From assembly GCA_963556495.2 (NCBI GenBank), contig OY747700.1, positions 9,414,520-9,478,519 of the forward strand: a DNA stretch of 64,000 nucleotides, in the 5' to 3' direction. Below are positions 1 through 14,103 of the stretch, one piece after another. Numbering within the stretch: the stretch's first letter is position 1; each line of letters opens with the position of its first letter. The DNA comes from Valencia hispanica. Its lineage: Eukaryota; Chordata; Actinopteri; Cyprinodontiformes; Valenciidae. The notes under the pieces are model-generated. The model saw only the letters and a program-made list of their open reading frames with translations, was not told the origin of the DNA and made no database searches. The position numbers were made by a program, and so were the translations under genes.

Positions 1-770
1 TTATTGAAGAAGATGTTTTCCTAAATGTCAGAAACTATTTCCGTCAAGCTTGATTGTTCGGGGTCGGTCTCATTTTTGCCCGTCGCGTGGGACCGAATGA
101 CCTCACCAATATTTGCTCTCATACAGCAAAATGTGACGCTAAAGGTTCTGGATCAGGTGGAGACGGGGGAAAAAAAAATGCCCCGACTGTAAGGTAGAAT
201 TTTGCTTTTTAGCTGCTCAGGATAGAAATGGATCCGGAGTTAATAAATAGCTGCAGCAGAAATAACAACAAAAAGATTTCCTAGGCGTCGTGGCGTCTTG
301 CCAGTTGTTTTTCTCCCTCAGAGAGGACCTTTCTGATGCTTGACAAATACACAACCTCCAGCATTGGTGACGGGAATAGATTTGAATCTTAATCTGTGAA
401 AGCAATAAGGCCACAGAAATATAATCCGACGGTGCACATTGGCTCGCCGACACGCCTGCTCTTCTTTTGGTGCGGCAGGAACCGATAAGGAGGGAACAAA
501 AGTCCTCAGGTGCTGATTGATGGCTGGGGTTTAGCTCCTCGGTGGGGAAGCTCTCCGGTGTGACAAATGCAACCCATCCGCATTAAAAGCTTCTCACTCA
601 GGAGAGACAAGGACTTGCTTGAGTCTCTGTCAGGTTGTCCAACAAAGACGGTGAGGTCTGTAAAGAAAACAGTAAAGCCACATTAGATTTGACATTTTAG
701 CACCAAATTCAGAGTTCAGAGCTGTTATAAAAACACGACCTCCTGATTCAGATAATGACAGAGTTTTAGT
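1..770. other. Unassigned intergenic sequence
   Basis: No open frame with a recognisable domain, no splice-bounded exon and no repeat I can name was seen. The longest open stretch (217-453, minus) has no familiar motif and is probably chance. Confidence 0.4.
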
Positions 771-773
771 ATT

Positions 774-925
774 AATTCAATTCAGTTTATTTATATAGCA
801 CCAATTCACAACAGATGTCATCTCAAGGCACTTTATAAGAAAGTCATTTTAATACAAACAATCCAGTCAGTTTAAAGTTTTAGCTAGTTTTCTATTTAAG
901 GAATCCCAGCAGATTGAATCAAGTT
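774..925 (-). mobile_element. 3' end of a Rex-type LINE
   Basis: Read on the minus strand, this ends with a run resembling GGCGCTATATAAATAAACTGAATTGAATT, the 3' untranslated end and AATTG-type tail of a common fish LINE. The same ~150 bp occurs in plus orientation at 43380-43526, including the CTGCTGGGATTCCTTAAAT segment. Both copies are 5' truncated with no coding part left. The Rex1/Rex-Babar assignment is from memory; an L2-type element is the alternative. Confidence 0.6.
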
Positions 926-1225
926 AAAATTTCTGAAAATATTAGACAAGGACAACCTCCTTGGGTAATATTATAAACTAGAAAAGCCCTCGTAGAGTGC
1001 AGATCTCCACCCGGTGATCCAGATAACCCTCAAAATCTAATCCGTTGTTCCTGGTCCCACTGTGGGCATTTCCTGAAAATTTCATCAAAATTTGTCAACA
1101 ACTTTTTGAGTTATCTTGCTAACAAGCAGACAAACAAACCCTGGCGAAAACATAACCTCCTTGGTTTACCACATTTTGTGAGAAGATGACTTTTAACAGA
1201 ACCTCTCTCATGACATGAAGTATAT

Positions 1226-2164
1226 TGGGTCCCGTTTGTAAAGTTACAGTCAAAAATTAACAGCAATAATTTTATTTATCTTGTCATTAGAGAAAAATCG
1301 GGGTTAATTTATCAAAGTTATATTTCCGTCCATGATGTTTATTCGTTTTCAAGTGTCACACTTTCAATCTAAACATTTAGTTTTTAAATTAAATATTTAG
1401 CTAACAAGCTGAATATTTAGCTCCATGCTAAATATTTAGTTTGCAAACTAAATATTTAGTGAGCAGGCTTAACTGGCTGGCTAAAAAATAGTTTCGAAGT
1501 AAATATTTAACTCAGAGCTAAATATTTAGCTAATATGCAAATGCAATAACCGAGAAGCAGAAGCGGAGTATCAAAATAAAAGCTGGCTCCTGCGAACCTC
1601 TATATAAACTGCTGGTGCAGTCACTGTTGCTGTAAATCCATGGGTAAATGTCTGTATTGCTGTTAAAACAGCTCATCCTACATTTTAAGATGAAATGTTG
1701 GGCATCTCTGGACGAAAATAAACTATGATAAAGAAGTGACCTTCAATCTTGCCAGCAGTTTATATAGAGGTTTGCGAGACCCAGCTTTTATTTTGGTAGT
1801 CCACTTACGCCTATCTGCAAGTAAATTTGCACATTGACGAAACATTTAGCTAAATATTTAGTTCGAAGCTAAATATTTAACTAGCCAGTATAGCTTGCTA
1901 GCCAAATATTTATTTTGAAGTTAAACATTTAGTTTGTAGTCTAAATATTTAGTTGACAAGCTAAATGTTTAGTTTGGAGCTAAATATTTAAGTTGTAATC
2001 TAGCATAAATACTTAGTTTGAAACTTTTAAATTTTTTAATTAATAAATGATGTGGACACAAATATGACTTTGAAAGATAAACCCCCATTAATTTCTGTAA
2101 CGACTGGCTAAATCACCCAAATTATGCCTGGTAACTTTTAACTGTGTAACTTTGCAAACAACAC
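1226..2164. mobile_element. Palindrome-array MITE, copy A (full length)
   Basis: The two ends, about 1226-1370 and 2035-2164, are inverted copies of each other. Both carry the GTAAAGTTACA...GTCAAAA motif, an AATAATTT block and a segment reading GACTTTGAAA...GGGG. Between them lie many copies of the 12-bp palindrome CTAAATATTTAG and its variants, spaced roughly 20 bp. The centre holds a second inverted pair (about 1555-1625 against 1745-1830) reading CTCTATATAAACTGCTGG and its complement. The whole element is therefore a nested hairpin of about 940 bp with no coding capacity. Related copies lie at 3.8, 7.6, 10.1, 17.0, 21.8, 25.9 and 35.0 kb. TA-flanked ends in some copies suggest a Tc1/mariner-type driver, but that is inference. 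Confidence 0.7.
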
Positions 2165-3125
2165 CTTGAAAAATCTCAAAAAGCAACACATCATACCCCG
2201 ATCTAAGGAAATCAACAAAAAGGTGAGTATCAAACTAATTTATATGTTTGAGTGTGGAAAGAGTCACCAAAAGCAGTTTCAAAGGCTTTGGGACTCCAAT
2301 GTATAAGAGCCATTATCCCAGAATAACCTAGAACAACACCGAAAGCGATGCAGGCCTCACTTTCTTTAGTTATGGTCAGAATTCGGGATTTAGCAATAAG
2401 AAAAAGGGAGATTTCATTGGCATAAACCACACCTTGTGTAGACGAACAGAAAGACTCGTCTCACACTTGCCAAAAACCTCTTGATGATCCACAGTGGCTT
2501 CTGGGAAAAGAGTCTGTGGATCGACAAGACAAAAGCGGACCTTCTTAGAAGGTATCATGTCACATCTGATGTAAAAAACTATTAGCATTTCAGAAAAGAA
2601 CATCATACCGACAGTCAAACATGGAGGTGGCAGTGGGATGATTTGGGGCTACCTATTTGCCTCAGAACTACAGACTACATTTTGCAACTTCACAAAATAG
2701 ATGGTATGATGAGAAAAGAAAATGATGTGAACATAATGAAGCAACGTCTGAAGACATCAGCCAGGATGTTGAAGCATGGGCCCAAATGGGTCTTCCAGAT
2801 GGACAATGACCCCCAAAGACAACAAAGTCAGTGTATTGGAGTGACCATGACAAAGCCCTGATATCAATCCCATAGAAAATCTGCTGATGGTACTGGAAAG
2901 GTGAATGCGACCAAAAAGGCCCCCAAACCTGACCCAGTTCCACCAGTTCTGTCAAGAGGAGTGGGACAAGATTCCAGCAAACTATTGTTGAAAGCTGGTG
3001 GAGGGAAACCAGAAATGTTTGGCCCAAGTGAAACCGTTTCTCAACAATTTTACCAAATACTAAGGAAGTTTATGTATACTTATGACTTTGATGAGAGTTA
3101 TATAAAATATATATCTGGTTTTAAC
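2165..3125 (+). mobile_element. Degenerate Tc1-like transposon
   Basis: Plus-strand fragments match the general layout of fish Tc1-like transposases. There is a ..SKALGLQ.. HTH-like piece near 2280, a GGGSGMIWGY-like piece (the family's GGGSIMLWG) near 2625-2655, and MDNDPQ (the family's QQDNDPK, second catalytic Asp) near 2800-2820. Many stops and frame changes break the coding region, so it cannot make a transposase. The end near 3090 keeps a weak terminal-repeat-like stretch. Confidence 0.65.
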
Positions 3126-3424
3126 TGTATGTCTGATATTTAAGAGGAATTCTGATCTGATAGATCGCATCATGAAACTCAGTCTGCAGTGTGAACTTCT
3201 AATGTTTCTGCAGCTAAATGAGTCGGGCTAACCCAAGCTTCACGATATATAAAACCAATAAAAGTCATTTTTAATCCCCACTGATGTGCTTATTGGTCCA
3301 CAGGAAGAAAACTGCAGCGTTGCTAATAATGAACTCATTTACTCTGTCTCTGCAACCCAAGCTGACTCCTAATGTAATTCTCTGGGTTCAGACTAGTTTA
3401 ATTAGCTCAGCGTCAGCTCAGAGC

Positions 3425-3575
3425 AGTGTTTCCCCGACGCTGGTCCTCAAGGCACACCGCCCTGCATGTTTTAGATTGTTTTTTTTTGTTTTTTTTAACA
3501 CACCTACTTCAGGTGATTGCAGTTCAACAAAAGCCTGATAATCAGCCCAGCCATTAAAATCAGGTGTGCTGCATT
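3425..3575 (+). repeat. Short MITE of the GGTCCTCAAGG type
   Basis: The sequence reads CTGGTCCTCAAGGCACACC...CTGCATGTTTTAG...AACACACCT and closely resembles 28906-29061, where insertion boundaries can be proved from a target-site duplication. The start of the same repeat type may also lie near 61868 (GCAGGGGTCCCCAACC). It has no coding capacity. Confidence 0.6.
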
Positions 3576-3785
3576 GGCCACCCATCGAGATTTCCTAAAG
3601 CAAGTAAAGTCTCACTGGAGGTTAGGCTACTTTTTAGGTGGGAATTGTTAAAATCGAAATGGAAAAAGAAAGAATGAACCAGAATTTGATTAAAAAAATT
3701 ATAAAAATAAAATCTGCATACAGTAGATGTTATTAAAGTGTTGTCCTAAGCTAATTAAGTCAAACAGTGACTAAACCAGAAGCAG

Positions 3786-4060
3786 GAGTTTATATGGAGG
3801 TTTGCAAGACCCAGCCTTTATTTTGACAGTCCACTTCCGCCTATCGGCAAATTAATTTACACGTGAGCTAAATATTTAGCTTGGAGATAAATAATGAATT
3901 TGTAAACTAAATGTTTAGATTGAAACTGTGATATTTAATAATGAATAAAGTAATATGGACGCAAATATAACTTTGAAAACTTATCCCCCATTTTTTATCT
4001 CATGACAGACTAAATAACCCAAATTATTGCTGGTAAATTTTGACTGTAACTTTACAAAAG
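3786..4060 (+). mobile_element. Palindrome-array MITE, copy B (fragment)
   Basis: It starts with the internal module (TTTATATGGAGGTTTGCAAGACCCAGCCTTTATTTTGACAG in pieces), then a short array of CTAAATATTTAG variants, then the right terminal repeat ending in GTAACTTTACAAA. The left terminal repeat is missing. Confidence 0.65.
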
Positions 4061-4434
4061 AAAAGGTCACCCATTATTAACCTGCTTTCCAGTCTGTGAC
4101 GTTTGACTTTATATATGAAGGATAATTACTGCTGTGAGCGATCTAACGAGAAAACATGGGGAAAAAAATCTTCACTTCGTCTTGAAAGTCTATTCATCCC
4201 AGCGTCGATATAATGAAGTGTCATTTCACCAAACCACATAATAGCTCATCAGTAAGTATTCAGAGCAGCTCACAGGGTGGATTCAATAACTCACTTAATA
4301 ACTCACACCCCAGATTAAAAAACCAGAAGGACCTGGTGTAATTTTATTTTATTTTTTTTAAGCTGCGATGTGGTTTTAGGAGTTTTATTCCAAGCTCACC
4401 TCCTGCAAGGGGGAAGCACATTTTGAGTGAATAA
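4061..4434. other. Unassigned sequence
   Basis: No gene or named repeat was recognised between the MITE end and the L2 tail. Confidence 0.35.
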
Positions 4435-4572
4435 TGCTTTGTTGTATCATGTTCTGTGTATTCTTCTTGCTTTATTGCTGTTTTTACTTTAAATGCTTTG
4501 TCTGTGTGTTACTGCTATTTCTATTTGACCACTTAATCATGTAAAGCACCTTGAAATAAAACTGCCTTGCTT
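4435..4572 (+). mobile_element. 3' end of an L2-like LINE
   Basis: The stretch ACTGCTATTTCTATTTGACC...ATGTAAAGCACCTTGAA...CTGCCTTGCTTTG is the 3' untranslated end of the LINE seen more fully at 30725-31424. Only the last ~140 bp remain. Confidence 0.7.
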
Positions 4573-6240
4573 TGGCTTCCAACAAGAACGCGTCTGCCTC
4601 CCCTTTTCAAAGCAACACATGTGGACGTAAGGCTCTCCCCCAACTCCTCTGCCCTCCTCCCAATCCCTGCAGCCTCATTCCGGGAGAGATGCACTCAGCT
4701 TTATTACAATATCATCCCCTCCCCTTTTACTGCTCTCCTTCCCTGTCCATCCACTGTAAAAAAAGAAGAAAAAAAAAGACTTGTGTCAGCTGTATTATAA
4801 GCCTGCCTCCTTTTTCTCACTAAAGCTCATAAAACATCCAGTCGGGTGGAAAGGAGCTTGCAAGGACACCACCTCAAATCACAAACCATCCTCTTCAACG
4901 CTCCTACTTTGGTTTGGAGTGTTCTCAAACGCATATCCTACTCCGTTACTGTTATCCCCACATAATCCCCCCCCCCCCACCCACCCCCCCAATTTATCTT
5001 TTTTTTTGCAGAGCCACCGAGCCAAACTTCTTTAATGAAATGCAGAGTGATCTCACTGAAATGTTCAGCTGAAGGGAAGTGTCACTGCTGCTGACTCTCA
5101 TGAGGATTTTTCAGCAACTCTGCAGTCTCTTTTTTTGCCTCTTTCTTTCTCTCTCTCTCTCTCTCTCTATCGCTGCACACACGCTAACTAATCATCCTGG
5201 AAGTATCCGCTGTAATGCTTCAGCTGATACAAATCGAGCAGATGCAGATAAAAGCAGGAGCCGCACGCCCTCGCAAGCTCCAATAAAAAGACATCTTGAC
5301 TAACAGAGATGTCAGGCTGAGGAGACCCGAGTGTGCTTTTTCCTTTTCTTTGAGAGATGCCAAAGGAAGGAGGAATCCGAGTGCCCTGCTGCTTATTAAA
5401 TGGCCCTATTGATTTCATTTCCCAACACTTTTTTTCTCCCTGCCTCTGCCCGACGAGTGCAGAGGAAGCCACAGAGAAAAGATAAGGAAGAACAGAAAAA
5501 CAAAAACAACAACAAAAAGCCAGACAGGAACATCAAGAGCTCAAAGCAACACCACGTTCCTATGGAAACACATTCACCGTCAAGTGGAGCGCTCACTGCA
5601 GGAGAAATGAAGCTGAGGCTAATTTGCCATTTCACTACTGTTCCTCTGCTTGGCTCGATAAACACTGGCCTCGCCGTACCTCCTGGTATAAGGAGGTTTT
5701 CTGTCGTTTCAGTGCTGCAGATGATTGGGTAATTTCCTCCGCATGATTAAAAATAAATACAGTCACACCAGGCGCTGACTTTTTTTAAACCCTGCTGTGC
5801 AAAACATACATGCATGAACTCTAATCAATCCACAGCACGCACCCCGCTCTGACCTCAGACACACACAACTTATTCAGTTTCCAGCTTACAGTAGTAAAAC
5901 CACACGCTGCAGACATTTGCATCATTTACTCTTTAAAGCCGGCCACCTACACACACACACACACACACGCATACACACGAGTACAGATGCATGCTTTAAA
6001 CTCACTCGTGTGCAAAAAGGCCAGAGGAATAAGAAATCATCCATCTGCAATATGTTGCACATGGTTCCAGCATCTCTCTGCAGGGAGTGTGTTGTTTTGT
6101 ATGTTAGGAACACAGAGCATACAGCGTGAATGGAATGACTACAGCTCACAATGTTACGAAGATGAATTTTATAGATACACTGCAATACATGGGTTGGTAT
6201 GGTGGGCAAAAAGTGCCACGTTCCTATTTAGAAAAAATAA
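4573..6240. other. Unassigned sequence with simple repeats
   Basis: No domain-bearing frame was recognised. It contains a C-rich tract (4968-4990), a CT microsatellite (about 5142-5168) and a CA microsatellite (about 5949-5968). The open frames across 5188-5732 have low-complexity translations and overlap on both strands, which argues against coding. Confidence 0.4.
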
Positions 6241-6254
6241 AATAATATATATTG

Positions 6255-6430
6255 AGCTTAAAACATAGGATGAGGTCTCTAAATGGCAATACAGATGTTT
6301 TCCGATGGATAATTTACAGTGACTGCACCAGTGTTGCCAAATCCTCAGCATGGAAATTAGCTATTGGCTGTCCCAAAAGTCACTAGAAGTCGCTAAATGA
6401 CTTCATCGCCTCATTTACATAATGTGAATG
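6255..6430. repeat. Fragment of the palindrome-array MITE core plus a short repeat
   Basis: GGATGAGGTCTCTAAATGGCAATACAGATG...GATGGAT matches the central module of copy A (1640-1700, reversed) and of copy E (17310-17360). It is followed by CAGTGTTGCCAAATCC...AAAAGTCACTA, which resembles 59120-59180, so that piece is a second interspersed repeat. Confidence 0.5.
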
Positions 6431-7270
6431 CTAAGCCGTCTTTTTTTCAGACAGAAGTTCTGGAATATTTGCGGACGATTCCATCCACTTTTTTCCGGAA
6501 CATTGCCTTTTGGCTTCTTTCACACACCAAGAGATGTACCGGAGGATCCTGATGAATTTCTGGGGGGCGGTCGGTTGTATGTGGATATGACGTTAACTTA
6601 GTGCTGCGGGCGTACATGTCATTTCCCCAAACAAAGGGATTATTGCAAAGATGGTCGACGAAACAGCAGATCTACTCGCTCGTCTTTGTGATGTGTGCAA
6701 TTTTGCGCACATGGAAACGCTTAAGAGACATCGACGAAGAAGCTGAAAGGAAAATAGTGACATTTATACGTCATCAACTTGTGCGCTCACAGCGTTCCCT
6801 GCTCGCTTCCCCTTTTCCCCACCGCCCCACACCGCTCCAGCTTTTCCTGAACATTACCTGATAATCTGAACGCAAACACCATACCGCGAAAAAGTCAGCT
6901 CTTGTTACTAGGTCTTCATCTGTAAAAATTACCGGTAAAGGGTATCCGGACAAAGTCCGGAAGATTGCTTTCAGACTCAAAAGCAAAACAGACGAAGTCC
7001 GGAAAATTACCGTTTTTCATGGCCTGTTTGAAAGGGGCTTTATTGTAATAGATGCTGTAGAAGAGGGGAATAATAATTAAAAAAAAGAAAGTGATGTTTG
7101 CAGAATAAGTGATTTTAACCACTGATAGAAGTGTGGTTGGGGGGGCCCTGTTATAAGGTTTTTCTTGTTGTGTATGTTTTTGAGTTTTCGTGTTTTTTTC
7201 ATACAACTAATTGTGGGAATAAAAATCCGCCTTACAATACAGCCAGTAGGCCCCTGTGACATCTCAAATA
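6430..7270. other. Possible non-autonomous DNA element, unassigned
   Basis: The right part (about 6930-7015) repeats GTCCGGAA-type words (GTCCGGAAGATT, GTCCGGAAAATTACC), and TCCGGAA also occurs near 6494. This suggests related ends of a DNA element. A short frame from 6651 (MVDETADLLARLCDV) runs about 31 codons before a stop and has no domain I can name. Confidence 0.3.
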
Positions 7271-7573
7271 AACGTCTTCAACCAAGTGTTTGAATGGAGG
7301 ACTGGATTACGACTCCTTTCTGAATTTCTGCGACATGATGACTGTTTAACGTCTGTCACAGAGAGGCGATTTGCGATCTTGACGCAGTGGGGTCGTCTGC
7401 TCCGGACCTCGGCGGGCGGGGGCGGCAGCACGAGGACTGCCTGCTTGCTGTGAGCGCTCTGGGACCGGACAGGCAACACTAAAAGTCTCCAATAAGACCA
7501 AATTAAAAAAAGTTGTTAGATGGTGAAACTCGCCAAACAAGTTGGCAGCACTGGACTGCACCAGCAGCGTAGG

Positions 7574-8543
7574 TGCATATATAGAGGTTTGAAGGACCCA
7601 GCTTTTATTTTGATAGTCCACTTCTCGGCAAGTGAATTTACATACAGGGAGCCTAAGTCTCCTCCGCTTCCTGTCGGCCCATGGGTCCCCTGGCCAAAAA
7701 AAAAATAATAAAAAAATCAATGAAAATCAACGGAGCGATAAAAGTTATTTTGTGGTTCGCTTTGCCTTATGCCCTGAATCCCACATATGCTGTACCTTAA
7801 TTTAAATCACAACCAATGATGCGCGTTTCGACTGTTTGTCATGTGATTTGTGATTTATTTTCTTGTAAAAAATCGTAATTAAAAAGAGTACAAATCAGAG
7901 GTCGCATATATGATGTAAGCTAACATCAGCTAGCACTTGAAATACCCACAGAGACCTTGTAGAGCTAAGAGTACATTTTGTGAGACGAGCTATTCTAGTC
8001 CGCTACGTGTTTTCACACAAAGCCTAAAGTAACTTTTGCCCCCTGTCGGTAATTAGCACTGTCTCTGCAAACGAAATGTGTCTTTAAAATTCAGGGACAT
8101 CATATGTTAAATCCATGGAACATTTCTAATGGGATCAGAAAATAACTTTTATAGCTGCATTGACTCTCTTTCATATTTTTTGAAAGTAGGGGACCAATGG
8201 ACTGAAAGTAGATGGGTGAGACTTAGGCTCCCTATTAGCTAAATATTTAGCTCTGAGTTTAATGTTTTCTTCAAAGCTATATATTTAGCTGGCCAGTTTA
8301 GCTTGCTAGCTTCAAACTAAATAATTAGCTTGGGGATAAATATTTAATTTGAAAACTAAAAATTATTTTTGTTACCTAAAAAATATTTAGTTTGGAGCTA
8401 AATATTAAATTTGTAAACTAAATATTTATTTTGAAACTCAGATATGACTTTGAAATATAAAACCCCGATTGTTTCTCTTATAAATAACCCAAATTATTGC
8501 TGTTAATTTTTGACTGTGTAACTTTACAGACAGCAACCCATAG
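7574..8543. mobile_element. Palindrome-array MITE, copy C (with a nested element)
   Basis: It begins with the TATATAGAGGTTTG...ACCCAGCTTTTATTTTGATAGTCCACTT module and resumes after an insertion (7645-8232) with an array of TAAATATTTAG words. It ends with the usual right repeat ACTGTGTAACTTTACAGACAGCAACCCA. The left terminal repeat is absent. Confidence 0.65.
7645..8232. mobile_element. 588-bp MITE with GGGAGCCTAAGTCTC inverted ends
   Basis: The left end GGGAGCCTAAGTCTC (from 7647) and right end GAGACTTAGGCTCCC (to 8232) are perfect 15-bp inverted repeats. TA lies at 7643-7644 and at 8233-8234. Other copies of the host MITE read through this point without interruption (for example near 1505-1535 and 21815-21835), so this is a nested insertion with a TA target duplication. 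That fits a Tc1/mariner-type MITE. No coding potential was seen. Confidence 0.7.
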
Positions 8544-9250
8544 AATACACAGAGAAGCAGTTTATGTGCAGAACTAAGTGTGCAATTCAACGTTTTTTAA
8601 GTGAAACTTTAAAAAGGGACACCAGAAACTAAACAGACTGGACTCCCTCCCAGCAATCTTTAAACTGCGCTGTTTGGGAACATTGAGGTTTCTCATGGAG
8701 GACCGAACCAGAACTGTACGTCAGCAATTTTCAACAGCGATAACGTACGTACAGTAGCTCGCTCTACCCTGAACTGAATTATTCACCTGAAAAAAATACG
8801 CTGAATCTAAAGAGTCGGCGCTTTAAGGTAAAGGTCGAAGGTGCCAAATTCGAAAAACGTTGAATACTGACAGAGTTACAATAAGAAAAGGATAATGTTT
8901 GGATCTGACGCATCAAATGCAGTAGTAAAAACACAATAAAAATACAATATCATAACATTGTTTTGATTGTGCTCTTCAATATGCAACATGGACGAGAAAC
9001 TATCGTGGTATGGGTGGCCTTAATGGTAACAGTGTTGCCGATTAAACCAGCATCTCTACCACAGCATTTTGGTGCATCATACAACCTCTCTGATAACGAT
9101 TTAAACTAGCTAAGCAGCTATGACGCTCCAAACTCACCCGTCTTAGGTGGTTTGGACTGTGTTGTACAAAAAAAAAAAAAACACACCCAGGAAACCTGTT
9201 TGTGACTGTTTGACCTGCATTTTAGGTGAAAACCTCAAGAAACTGAATAA
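8544..9250. other. Unassigned sequence
   Basis: No domain-bearing frame was recognised. A poly-A stretch lies near 9168-9182. Confidence 0.35.
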
Positions 9251-9254
9251 TGAA

Positions 9255-9770
9255 TAGAAATAACGACCCACCAAGGATGAAGCCTGCTATGATACGAAAA
9301 CGGCCGAATCACCACCTTTTGGACCACCACGGACTGAGAGAGTGGCTAACAAAACAGCCGCAGTGACAAGAGGTATGTCACCAAACCTACTGTCAAGCAT
9401 GGTAGTGGTAGCATCATACTGTGGGGCATTGCAAAAAGCCGATGGAATGAAGACAATGTTCAGATTTTTTATAGCTTCACCTTAAATAAAAAGATGAAAT
9501 TTGGATACTGTTGGGTGTTTTAACAATTCAATGATCCCAAACACACATCGGAACGAGTTCTGGAATTAATAAAACAACTGATTAGATTAAATAAATGATC
9601 AATTAAAAATTATGCACCGAGTTCTTGTTTAAAAAAAAATCACTAAAGTTGCTGATGGAAAAATAACTTTTCAAATAATTCCTAAATGAGGCCCAGAATA
9701 ACCTGACATTCATGTCCATTATGTATGTATGTAAACTTCTGACCATTGTTTGTTTTATTGTTTTAACACG
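9255..9770 (+). mobile_element. Tc1-like transposon remnant
   Basis: The piece ACCAAACCTACTGTCAAGCATGGTAGTGG...CATACTGTGGGGC (about 9380-9425) matches the PTVKHGGGS.M.WG block of Tc1-like transposases. A later piece with CAATGATCCCAAACACACA (about 9530-9550) corresponds to the second catalytic Asp block (NDPKHT). Both are in degenerate frames. Confidence 0.55.
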
Positions 9771-10120
9771 TGTGCGTTTCCACTTGGTTCCAAAAAAAAA
9801 TCAAAAAAAAATCAAAGCGCGAGTCTCAAACCGTCAAAGCCTTTGACAAAGACTGTGACAGCGGCTTGTTTTAGTTTGAATAAAGCTCTTTTTGTTGTTA
9901 AAAAACTCAAATAAAAAAAGCAGTGAAAATGTCACATCGGCTGACAAGAGATGCCAAACCTGCCACAGCGATTTACAACGGGCTTAACACAAACTGTACA
10001 GATTGTGCACAGATGTCATCCTGACTGTTAAAATCATCCAAACTGCAGCACAATGACCGACCTGCTCGTGTTTATATTCTCGGCCTTCAAACCGTGAGCA
10101 AAGGTTATACGTCGAGGTTA

Positions 10121-10612
10121 TGGGGTGCCGTTTGTAAAGTTACACGGTCAAAAGTTAAAAGATAAATAAACTGGGGTTCATTTTCAAAGTCATATTTATG
10201 TATCTCTTGTTATGTATTCATTTGGAAATGTCCCAGTTTCAAACTAAATAATTAGTTAGCAAGCTAAATATTTAGTTTACAAATTAAATACCCGGCTCCA
10301 AACTAAACATTTAGCTTGTCAACTAAATATTGGGAATTTCGAACTAAATATTTAGTTAGACAGCTAAACTGGCAAGCTAAATATTTAGCTTCGAACTTGT
10401 TACCTAAATATTTAGTTTGAAGCTAAATTTTTAATATGTAAAATAAATATTTAGCTTGCCAACTAAATATTTAGTTTGAAACTGTGACATTTATAAATGA
10501 ATAAATAACATGGACGCAAACATGACTTAGACAAGTGAACCCCCATTTTTTTCTCTTATGACAGCCGAAACAAACCCAAATTATTGCAGTTAATTTTTGA
10601 CTATGTAACTTT
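10121..10612. mobile_element. Palindrome-array MITE, copy D
   Basis: The left repeat TGGGGTGCCGTTTGTAAAG and the right repeat ending ACTATGTAACTTTA are inverted copies. Between them are many CTAAATATTTAG palindromes (about 10260-10480). This copy lacks the central TATATAGAGG module, which shows that the array and the module are separable. Confidence 0.75.
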
Positions 10613-12617
<2,005 letters not shown>

Positions 12618-12619
12618 AC

Positions 12620-14100
12620 CGTCTTGTTGTGTTTTAATCGCTAAATGCATCCCCCTAAGGATAGTTAAACGTGAACAGACATGTAAAACGGAGGACATTT
12701 TGCCTTTTCTTGCTCCTCTAAGAGGATTATGAGTTCAGGGCTTGATTTTGGGTTTAGATTAGGATTGGGGTTAAGACCATAAGGATGTTTAAGGTTAGCG
12801 GTATAGCAGCAGCAGATAGATGTGTGTGGTCTTCAGGATTTTGGACAAAGTGGAAATGTAACAGAGCATTAATGAAGACAGAAGTGGACGAATTTAAACA
12901 CAAACTGGGAGGTGGGACATTGTCTCTCTGTGTGGGCTTGTTTCTGTGCAGTGCAGCGTCCCCCCACCGCCCCCAAGCAGGGATGACTCCACTCTGCGTC
13001 AGCCCTTTCATGTCCACCTCGCCCTGTGCCTTCAGTCTCAAAGGTCAGGCCACGTTAAGATCTTTAAGACGCAGAAATTGCCCTCGCTCGCTTCGGGCTC
13101 GTGCCTCTTTCACCCTCTTTTATGGGAGGATAAAGCTCGGGCGTTGGTGGACACCAGCAATCTAAAATTCACAGGGCTTACAAGCCGAGTATTTGATGAG
13201 GTGCACTGCTCTTAGCTCCAATCCTCCCTCTCTCCTGCAAAAAAAATAAAATAAATTTGTTGTTGTTTGGTTCGTTGGATCTGGCTCAGCTCAGCTACAA
13301 AGCTGCCTAACCGGAGGTCCATTCGTCTTTGGCCTCTCGGTTCATCATGAGATCAATTCGCCCTCTTTAGTCTGAGCACATCCGCCACTCATCAGTCTAT
13401 TTTTCATCGTATCTTTTCTTTTAGCCTTCTCTATCCGTCTTTTCTCCTCCTCTCTCCAGTCATCCCGCTCTCCGATCTGTGCTAAACGATGGGGGGGGGG
13501 GGGGGTATTTGTCGAACAAGAAAATGTCTCTTCTCTTTTTATCACAACCTGAAATAGGTTTTTAAGCTCTTTTACCCTCGATTTCAACAACTAGAGGCAA
13601 ACTTAGCACATTTTTATGGGGTTATTGGAAACTTTAGGGTGAAGCATGTAACGTTGTTACTCTTCTCACCGAGCAGCAATCTCCCGTCTCTCACAGCAGG
13701 TAACCAGTCTGCACCGCACACTGCAGCTCCACCGGGCCGCCCGGGTCCACCGGTATGGCAAGTCATCGATATCAAAAATAATGTGCATATTACATGTTGT
13801 TTTAACCCATAACAAAGTTGGACTCAGAGAAGATATTGACGCCACTGCGTCCAGGAAGCTGATGAATCGTGCATGCTCGAAGCAGAAGGTTGCAGGCGCC
13901 ACTCGGGACTAGTCACAAAAACAGCAGAATGTAAATGGCTGAGACTGCATCTGTCTGTTAAATACAATAAATGACTTCATGAAGCCAGTTTTTAAATTAC
14001 ATGTATCAAACTTTTGTTCTACCACAATAATGAATTGTAATGAATGTAACGAATTTAAAAGAAAATACCTCAAGATGAGGGCTTTTCTCAGCAATTATTA
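12620..14100. other. Unassigned sequence
   Basis: No domain-bearing frame was recognised. A degenerate TTAGG-like stretch (12750-12800) and a G-run (13491-13505) are present. The 12785-13165 open frame has a mixed, unfamiliar translation. Confidence 0.35.
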
Positions 14101-14103
14101 GGT

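Noticed and set aside
1370..2010. CRISPR-like array (regularly spaced palindromic repeats)
   Set aside because: The host is a vertebrate, spacing is irregular, spacers are themselves repeats, and no cas genes exist. The array sits inside transposon terminal repeats.
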